Source of the DNA: CAIUGU01 sp965279735 | GTDB taxonomy: Bacteria; Pseudomonadota; Gammaproteobacteria; Steroidobacterales; Steroidobacteraceae | DNA: 64,000 nt | Direction of reading: 5' to 3' | NCBI GenBank assembly: GCA_965279735.1 | Contig: OZ257260.1 | Span: 2,108,001 to 2,172,000, forward strand | Shown here: positions 58,247 to 64,000 of the stretch, piece by piece | How positions within the stretch are numbered: the stretch's first letter is position 1 | Layout of the letters: each line of letters starts with the position of its first letter | Notes under the pieces: generated by a model | Database searches by the model: none | What the model saw: only the letters and a program-made list of their open reading frames with translations | What the model was told of the DNA's origin: nothing | Made by a program: the position numbers and the translations under genes

Positions 58247-59752
58247 TTAGTCCACTCGCAAGCGGAAGCCGACCACCTTCAGGTACTCCGTTTCCTGCTC
58301 AAGATCCGCCAATGTTAGCGGATGATCTTCAAGCCAGCGGCGAGGAAATTCCAGCTCGAGCGCACGCCCTTTCGCTTTGAGCTCGATCGGAGGCAATGGA
58401 GCCTGGCTACGCCCACGATGCAGAAGCACCGCCAGCCGTAGCAGCACGATCAGGAATTCCGCCTTGATATGCCAGGGCGGTGTCAGCTCCTCCAGCATCT
58501 GGATATTGGGTTTGCGCCGATGAGCGCCAACCACGCATGACAGCAGCCTCTGCTCCTCCCGCGGAAAACCCGGCATGTCCGCATGCTCGAGCAGGTACGC
58601 TCCGTGCCTGTGATAGTGCGAATGCGAAATATCCAGGCCAATTTCGTGCAAGCGGGCTGACCAGCCGAGAATCAGGGCCGCCAGTGAATCATCGAGTTCC
58701 CAGCTTTCCTGAACCTGCTGAAGAAACTCAAGGGTAGTTGCCTCGACTCTCGCTGCCTGCGGACCATCGACGTGATAGCGGGACTGCATCGCGCGAACGC
58801 TGCGCACACGCGCATCTTCATCAGTCAACCGGCCGAGCAGATCGTAGAGCAAGCCTTCCCTTAGAGCGCCGTCCGCAATGCGCATGTTGTCGAGGCCGAG
58901 CATCGCGAAAATCTCGGCGAGGATGACAAGGCCGCCTGGAAATACAGGCAGCCGCTCCTCGTTGAGTCCTGGCAAGCGCAACCGGTCCAGAGCCCCGGCA
59001 CGCAACGCCGATTCGACCAGGCCCTCGACATCAGTTGCCGTAATCATCGAATCCGGCCCGCCGCGCGCCTTGATGATATCGCCTACCGCACGGATGGTTC
59101 CGGAAGTTCCGACGGCATGATCCCAGCCTGCATGACTGAATGCGGCCTGCAACGGCTCCAGCTCCAGGCGGGCAGCCAGTCGTGCACGTTTGATACGCTT
59201 CTCCGTGATCTCGCCGTCATCAAAGAACCGGGCACTCATGCTGACGCAACCCATGTGCAGACTCGCCAGCTGCCGGGTTTGCAGTCCTTCGCCGACGATC
59301 AACTCCGTGCTGCCTCCACCGATATCCGCCACAAGGCGTCGTCCGGATTCGCTCGGCATGGTGTATCCCACACCGAGATAGATCAGCCGCGCCTCCTCAA
59401 CGCCGGAGATGATTTCAATGGGATGGCCAAGAGTAGCCGCCGCACGGTCGAGGAATGCGCCCTTTCGTTTCGCCTGACGCAGCGTGTTGGTGCCCACGAC
59501 GCGCACGCTCTCGGCCTTCATGTCCTTGAGCCGCTGGCCAAAGCGCTCAAGGCAGGCAAGCGCACGCTCCACCACCGCACGATCCAGACGCCCCTGCTCG
59601 TCGAGTCCGGCTGCCAGACGCACCATTTCGCGAATTCGATCGAGGATGATCAGCTGGCCGTGGGAATAACGGGCCACGACCATGTGAAAGCTGTTCGACC
59701 CCAGATCGACGGCGGCGATGACGTCAGGAATCTTGCTCGACGAACGAGGCAT
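58247..59752 (-). CDS. ppx: Exopolyphosphatase / GppA-type phosphatase
   Basis: 501 residues. ASKHA-fold N-terminal half (IAAVDLGSNSFHMVVARY; ADIGGGSTELIVGEG) and C-terminal HD-like helical half (about 310-495). Hydrolyses polyphosphate and possibly pppGpp; from sequence alone ppx and gppA cannot be told apart, but the pairing with ppk favours ppx. Confidence 0.95.
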   Translation of the reverse strand: MPRSSSKIPDVIAAVDLGSNSFHMVVARYSHGQLIILDRIREMVRLAAGLDEQGRLDRAVVERALACLERFGQRLKDMKAESVRVVGTNTLRQAKRKGAFLDRAAATLGHPIEIISGVEEARLIYLGVGYTMPSESGRRLVADIGGGSTELIVGEGLQTRQLASLHMGCVSMSARFFDDGEITEKRIKRARLAARLELEPLQAAFSHAGWDHAVGTSGTIRAVGDIIKARGGPDSMITATDVEGLVESALRAGALDRLRLPGLNEERLPVFPGGLVILAEIFAMLGLDNMRIADGALREGLLYDLLGRLTDEDARVRSVRAMQSRYHVDGPQAARVEATTLEFLQQVQESWELDDSLAALILGWSARLHEIGLDISHSHYHRHGAYLLEHADMPGFPREEQRLLSCVVGAHRRKPNIQMLEELTPPWHIKAEFLIVLLRLAVLLHRGRSQAPLPPIELKAKGRALELEFPRRWLEDHPLTLADLEQETEYLKVVGFRLRVD

Positions 59753-59862
59753 CTTGGAGTCAGGCGGAGAGCCGAGAGGAGGAAGAACAAGTCAGACCGG
59801 GGGACATGCGGCAGATCCCTCTTCTGGCGGTCGCAGTCTGCAGATTGTGGGTTGCAGCCTTG

Positions 59863-60246
59863 TTACATCGAGAAAGACGAGCCGCAGCCGCAGGTCGTAG
59901 TCGCGTTGGGGTTGCGGATGACGAACTGGGCACCCTCCAGATCTTCCCTGTAGTCGATTTCCGCACCCATGAGGTACTGGACGCTCATGGGATCCACCAG
60001 CAGCTGCACGCCCTGATTCTCTATGCAGGTATCACCCTCTTCGACATTCTCATCGAAAGTGAACCCGTACTGGAATCCGGAGCAGCCCCCGCCGGTAACG
60101 AATACCCGCAACTTCAGAGCTGGATTGGATTCCTCACGAATCAGCTCTCCTACCTTGGCAGCGGCAGCGTCAGTAAACAGAAGAGCAGCCGGAATTCCCT
60201 GGGAATTCACGGGTGTGGCAGGAGGCGAGTGCATTTCTGTAGACAT
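59863..60246 (-). CDS. erpA: Iron-sulfur cluster insertion protein ErpA
   Basis: 127 residues, A-type carrier with the three cysteines in [11 protein letters not shown] and CGCGSSFSM at the end. Passes Fe-S clusters to targets such as IspG/IspH and respiratory enzymes. A second ATG at 60231 is a possible start. Follows the bactofilin gene on the same strand, an order also found in Pseudomonas and Xanthomonas relatives. Confidence 0.96.
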   Translation of the reverse strand: MSTEMHSPPATPVNSQGIPAALLFTDAAAAKVGELIREESNPALKLRVFVTGGGCSGFQYGFTFDENVEEGDTCIENQGVQLLVDPMSVQYLMGAEIDYREDLEGAQFVIRNPNATTTCGCGSSFSM

Positions 60247-60318
60247 CGTGAGGTCATCTTGGGGCCATAGGGACCAGAACTCAAGCCTGGTTGCCGGCTC
60301 AAGCGCGGATAGCTCGAC

Positions 60319-60789
60319 TCAACCGCTTTTTCCGGCCACCGGCGTGGCCGAACCGGTCGCTGCCGGGATAGCAGCACCACCAGTTTTGGCGACGGCCTGC
60401 GTCACGGCAGCAATCTCGGTTTTGCGCGGCTCATGGATCAGCTTGCCGTTGATTGCCGCCCCCATCGCCATTTCTATGAGTCCGTAGTACACGTTTCCCG
60501 AGACGCGCGCGGTAGCCCCAAGCTCGACTCTCTCGTGCGCAAGGATGTCGCCTTTGACTGCACCATTGAGCACCACGTTGGGAACTGCAACTGAGCCCTC
60601 AACCACTCCCGCATCGCTGACGCTCAACGTTGCATGTGAACCCGTTGGGGCATCGACGTTGCCTTTGATGTGGCCATCCACATGCAACCCGCCCGTAAAA
60701 TGGACGTCACCAATGATTCTCGTGCCGGCTCCGATCAGTGTATCGATGCGGTTGGATCCGCCGGCCGACTGCTTCTTCCGCTTGAACAT
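60319..60789 (-). CDS. Bactofilin
   Basis: 156 residues. Central right-handed beta-helix DUF583 domain (IDTLIGAGTRIIGDVHFTGGLHVDGHIKGNV...VVLNGAVKGDILAHERVELGATARVSGNVYYGLIEMAMGAAINGKL) between short unordered ends; it should polymerise without nucleotide as a cytoskeletal scaffold, often for wall enzymes. Only 5 bases after the DUF6776 gene, so co-expressed with it. Confidence 0.92.
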   Translation of the reverse strand: MFKRKKQSAGGSNRIDTLIGAGTRIIGDVHFTGGLHVDGHIKGNVDAPTGSHATLSVSDAGVVEGSVAVPNVVLNGAVKGDILAHERVELGATARVSGNVYYGLIEMAMGAAINGKLIHEPRKTEIAAVTQAVAKTGGAAIPAATGSATPVAGKSG

Positions 60790-60794
60790 TGGAA

Positions 60795-61532
60795 CTAACC
60801 CGTCTCGATCTGCCAGGGAAAAGACTGCCGCAGCGCAGGCTGACGTCCGGAACGAACTTCGACGTTTACCGCGAGTGGCTCAAAGCCCTCAGGCAGTGTC
60901 ACATCCTGTTCCAGATTCTGAAAGTAACGAAATGAAAATGGCATATGCCCGGCTTCCGCCGCAGAGCCGCCCAGTTCGACAAGGGAAAGACGCGTAGGGC
61001 TCTGGTTGAGCGCGCCCTCCAGATCAATGGCCACAGTTCCGGCTACGACTGCGTCCTGCCTCATTGACTGAACCAGCACCAACCGCAACCGGAAATGCCG
61101 GTCCGAACCACCGGGCAGAACCTCCAGCCGCTGAATGCGCAATCCGCCAATACCGTCGGCAGGCGCCACGATGCCGCGGTAAAAAGTGAGTTCCTCGCTT
61201 TGCCTCAGTACCTGCGCCTGCAGCTCACCCAGAGTGCGCTCGACATCGGCATAGGACTGGCGGTCCACGTCACGCGCGGTATCGACCACGGTTACGCGGC
61301 CACGCAACTCTTCGTTTGCCTGCTCAAGCAACTGCATCCTGGACTGCATGTCGCGACGCTCGAGCACAGCCGCGAGCTGATTGTGGCCCGCATCGTAGCG
61401 ACCCCATTCGTACACGCCATACAGCAGCAACGTGGCAAGAACCGCACCCGCGCACACGAGAATCCGCCGCCGCCAGGGCGCATGACGACGGATGACCAGT
61501 TGCCCTGTGCGTAGCGGTTCAAATTCGGCCAT
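60795..61532 (-). CDS. DUF6776 membrane-anchored protein
   Basis: 245 residues from ATG 61532 (MAEFEPLRTGQLVIRRHAPWRRR). One membrane helix (ILVCAGAVLATLLLYGVYEW), a coiled coil at about 60-125 (RRDMQSRMQLLEQANEELRGRVTVV...VERTLGELQAQVLRQSEELTFYRGIV) and a C-terminal periplasmic beta domain. Gene order DUF6776-bactofilin-erpA is conserved, which suggests an anchor or partner for the bactofilin filament. Confidence 0.85.
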   Translation of the reverse strand: MAEFEPLRTGQLVIRRHAPWRRRILVCAGAVLATLLLYGVYEWGRYDAGHNQLAAVLERRDMQSRMQLLEQANEELRGRVTVVDTARDVDRQSYADVERTLGELQAQVLRQSEELTFYRGIVAPADGIGGLRIQRLEVLPGGSDRHFRLRLVLVQSMRQDAVVAGTVAIDLEGALNQSPTRLSLVELGGSAAEAGHMPFSFRYFQNLEQDVTLPEGFEPLAVNVEVRSGRQPALRQSFPWQIETG

Positions 61533-61589
61533 GCACTCGTACCCGTTGCCTTCCATTGTTGCCGGCTTGCATTAAAGCACAGCGCTTTC

Positions 61590-61609
61590 GCGAGCCTCCA
61601 TCGGCTCGC
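61590..61609. repeat. Inverted repeat between divergent genes
   Basis: GCGAGCC and GGCTCGC form a perfect 7-bp palindrome with a 6-base spacer in the gap between the DUF6776 and hemJ genes. Could be an operator or a leader hairpin; nothing decides. Confidence 0.5.
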
Positions 61610-61761
61610 CGCCGGGACCGGAGAAGGTAAACGCGCATCAACGGTTGCATATCAAGCTGTTGCGCAGCCCACGCTGCCGCAGCAGCAAGCAGGTCAAACC
61701 CTCCATGAGCTACACTTTCGCACGCGTCTCCCGCAACCGACAGCGCTTCAGGGTCGATACC

Positions 61762-62178
61762 ATGCTCTGGCTCAAGGCCTTTCACATCGTGTTCGTGGTT
61801 ACCTGGTTTGCAGGTCTTTTCTACCTGCCGCGATTGTTCGTCTATCACGCGACGACCACTGACGCGCTGAGCATCGAGCGCTTCAAGACGATGGAGCGCC
61901 GCTTGTTTGCAATCATGACCTTGGGGGGAATCCTGGCAGCGGCCTGCGGTCTCTCCATGATCGCACTGAGCCCCGGATTCCTGGCTATCGGATGGTTGAG
62001 GCTGAAGCTGGTGCTGGTGGCTGCACTCATCGGATATCACTTCTGGTGCCATCGCCTCATGCTCGATTTTCGCCGGGAGAGAAACCACCACTCGGAACGC
62101 TGGTATCGGCTGTTCAACGAAGCGCCCAGTCTGCTGCTGATCGCGATCGTGGTGCTGGCGGTAGTAAAACCCTTCTGA
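61762..62178 (+). CDS. hemJ: HemJ-type protoporphyrinogen oxidase (UPF0093)
   Basis: 138 residues from ATG 61762 (MLWLKAFHIVFVVTWFAGLFYLPRLFVYH), four transmembrane helices. Conserved histidines (LKAFHI, FVYH) and the RLKLVLV...YHFW segment are typical of HemJ, which oxidises protoporphyrinogen IX in haem synthesis. The open frame upstream to 61645 does not fit the family. The name CopD-like is also used for this family. Confidence 0.88.
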   Translation: MLWLKAFHIVFVVTWFAGLFYLPRLFVYHATTTDALSIERFKTMERRLFAIMTLGGILAAACGLSMIALSPGFLAIGWLRLKLVLVAALIGYHFWCHRLMLDFRRERNHHSERWYRLFNEAPSLLLIAIVVLAVVKPF

Positions 62179-62192
62179 GGCCAGCTGGCCGC

Positions 62193-64000
62193 TCAGGCAG
62201 TTGCAAGGCTCTGGATTGCCGGCGCCAGACCCGCCACGGACGCCTTTTCCACCTTGATCGTTCCCCAGGGTGACGTACGCAGCCATTCTTCCAGGCGCTG
62301 CGCCGAGAGCGGTGGACTCATGAAATAACCCTGCGCCTGATCGCAACCCAGCTGCTTCAGCAGCTTGAGGCCTGCCTCGTCTTCAACGCCTTCTGCAACA
62401 ACCTTGAGGCCGAGGTTATGGCCAAGCTCGATGGTTGAACGGACGATCGTCGATGTCGTCGGGTCGGATGACATCCGCATCACGAACGAACGGTCGATCT
62501 TGAGCTCGTCTACCGGCAGACGAACGATATAACTGAGCGATGAGTATCCTGTCCCGTAATCGTCGATCGACAGATGGATACCGAGACCATGCAGGCGATC
62601 CAGAACCTTCTGCGCATGCGCCGGATCTTCCATGAAGCCGCTTTCGGTGATCTCGATGCACAGCAGGTCGGCAGGGACTTCGTGCGCCTTCAGGAGCTGT
62701 GCGACGAGATCCGGAAGCTCGCGATTCATCAGATCCCTGGCCGAGATATTCACCGAGACCCTGAGCAGCAACCCTTTCGCCCGCCATTCACCGCATTGAC
62801 GAATTGCTTCATTCAATACCCAGCGCGTCAGAACCTTTATATAGCCGGTGTGCTCGGCAAAGGGAATGAATTCACCGGGCGACACGAATCCCCGCGTCGG
62901 GTGGTCCCAGCGCAACAAGGCTTCGACCGCACCTGCCGCCGAAGTGGCGAGTGAAACCTTCGGCTGATAGAAAACCTTGAGTTCGTTTTTCTCGACCGCC
63001 CGACGCAGCTCACCGAGCATCGATAGATGCTCCTGCTGATGCGTGTCGTATTCAGGGTCGTAGGTTGCAAACCCGCTCTTGTTCCGCTTGGCTACGTACA
63101 TGGCAATGTCTGCGTTGCGCAAAAGCGTGCTGGCATTCTCGCCGTGCTGGGGAAAGTGTGCGATGCCAATACTGGTTCCAACGTCAAGCGGCTGGCTCTC
63201 GTATGAAATCGGCACCTCAAGGGCACGAGTGATCTTGTGGGCCACTCGCGATACATACTCCGGCTTGGCAGTCGGCAACAGGACCGCGAACTCGTCGCCT
63301 CCCAGACGCGCTACAGTGTCGGAGGAACGCAGTAGATCCCGCAGCCGTACCGCAACTTCCTTGAGGACATGGTCGCCAACGCCGTGCCCCAGTGTGTCAT
63401 TCACGTATTTGAAGCGGTCAAGATCCATCATCAGGATGGTGAGCGGCGCAGCAGTGCGTTGCGAATGCTCGATGGCAGTCGTCAGGCGCTCGTTGAACAA
63501 TGCGCGGTTGGGCAGCCCGGTCAACGTATCCTGGTAAGCGAGCCGCAGAATTTCCTGCTCGCGCTCGGCGATACCCGATCGCATCTGGTCGAGGCTACTC
63601 GCCAGCACGCCGATCTCGTCCCTGCGCTCGACGATGACCTGTGCGGTGTAATCGCCTTTCTGGATCCTGGTGGCCGCGCGAACCAGTTCGCCGAGCGGGC
63701 GCGTAATACCCAGTGCGATTGCAATGCTGCCGGCGATGGACAGCAGCAGGCTGAAGGCAGCGAGCGCGACCAGCGTGTCCCGTAACCGGTCAAAAGCCGC
63801 AATGGCAGCCGCGACTGAACGCTGCAAAACCGCCACGACCTTGGTGTCGGCATGCTGCTTCAGTTCAATGACACGCAACTGCTGCTCGGATTCGCCAGTA
63901 CCGATGCGATCCGCATCGAGCGCGTGCGGCAGATCCGGAAGCTCGGCCTGGAGCAGGTTCTTGGCATCCTGATCAAGGGTGGACGCAAGCATCGTCCACT
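62193..64000 (-). CDS. HAMP-GGDEF-EAL c-di-GMP protein (partial)
   Basis: At least 602 residues; the frame stays open to the right edge, so the true start is probably outside. Visible: end of a sensor region, a membrane helix (LVALAAFSLLLSIAGSIAIALGI), HAMP (TRPLGELVRAATRIQKGDYTA), GGDEF domain with intact GGDEF (about 231-235 from the first ATG, 63992) and I-site RSSD, and EAL domain with EALLRW, SVNISA, EITESG, IDDYGTGYSSL and LKIDRSFV. Both halves look catalytically competent. 14 bases past the convergent hemJ. Confidence 0.92.
   Translation of the reverse strand, partial: WTMLASTLDQDAKNLLQAELPDLPHALDADRIGTGESEQQLRVIELKQHADTKVVAVLQRSVAAAIAAFDRLRDTLVALAAFSLLLSIAGSIAIALGITRPLGELVRAATRIQKGDYTAQVIVERRDEIGVLASSLDQMRSGIAEREQEILRLAYQDTLTGLPNRALFNERLTTAIEHSQRTAAPLTILMMDLDRFKYVNDTLGHGVGDHVLKEVAVRLRDLLRSSDTVARLGGDEFAVLLPTAKPEYVSRVAHKITRALEVPISYESQPLDVGTSIGIAHFPQHGENASTLLRNADIAMYVAKRNKSGFATYDPEYDTHQQEHLSMLGELRRAVEKNELKVFYQPKVSLATSAAGAVEALLRWDHPTRGFVSPGEFIPFAEHTGYIKVLTRWVLNEAIRQCGEWRAKGLLLRVSVNISARDLMNRELPDLVAQLLKAHEVPADLLCIEITESGFMEDPAHAQKVLDRLHGLGIHLSIDDYGTGYSSLSYIVRLPVDELKIDRSFVMRMSSDPTTSTIVRSTIELGHNLGLKVVAEGVEDEAGLKLLKQLGCDQAQGYFMSPPLSAQRLEEWLRTSPWGTIKVEKASVAGLAPAIQSLATA

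Overview
The window is chromosomal DNA from a GC-rich gammaproteobacterium. Protein sequences and gene order resemble Pseudomonas/Xanthomonas-type gammaproteobacteria. The DUF6152/DUF6644 cassette, the type III pantothenate kinase and the many lysine/alanine-tailed ribosomal proteins would fit a Steroidobacteraceae/Nevskiales-like soil or freshwater lineage; that placement is inference. No IS element, prophage or CRISPR array was seen.

Layout. 1-2400: the 3' end of uvrA, then an acetyltransferase, an alanine-rich lipoprotein and mscL on the minus strand. About 2500-35900: one continuous minus-strand block of the core gene-expression machinery. In transcription order it is tRNA-Tyr, tRNA-Gly, tRNA-Thr(GGU), tufB, tRNA-Trp, secE, nusG, rplKA, rplJL, rpoBC; then the str operon (rpsL-rpsG-fusA-tufA), which runs on into S10 (rpsJ-rplCDWB-rpsS-rplV-rpsC-rplP-rpmC-rpsQ), spc (rplNXE-rpsNH-rplFR-rpsE-rpmD-rplO-secY-rpmJ) and alpha (rpsM-rpsK-rpsD-rpoA-rplQ). 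A strong intrinsic terminator closes the block at 2511-2539. Good sigma70-type promoters are visible before tRNA-Tyr, rpsL and rpsM, and a candidate one before rplC. The two tuf copies are identical at the DNA level across the whole gene.

36000-47200: an HDOD-GGDEF protein, murI, a PilZ protein, tRNA-Thr(UGU), then a minus-strand set plsY-birA-coaX-cytochrome c-SPOR. This corresponds to the birA-coaA-tRNA-tufB region of other gammaproteobacteria. Next come two tandem DUF6644 membrane paralogues, a DUF6152 periplasmic protein, a CtlX-like amidinotransferase-fold hydrolase, and an ECF sigma factor with an RskA-like anti-sigma factor.

47345-53000: a complete rRNA operon on the minus strand (16S, tRNA-Ile, tRNA-Ala, 23S, 5S) with tandem P1/P2 promoters, boxA antitermination sites and an intrinsic terminator. 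53089-64000: tyrS, an M23 murein endopeptidase, ppk facing ppx (polyphosphate synthesis and hydrolysis), erpA, a bactofilin, a DUF6776 protein, hemJ and a GGDEF-EAL protein that runs off the right edge.

Most of the window is conserved housekeeping DNA. The parts that merit a second look are the RNA leaders (rpsJ-rplC gap, str leader, rplL-rpoB gap), the DUF6644/DUF6152 cassette with the neighbouring sigma/anti-sigma/CtlX genes, the c-di-GMP genes lying between tRNAs that are contiguous in E. coli, and the palindromic Pho-box-like site before ppk.
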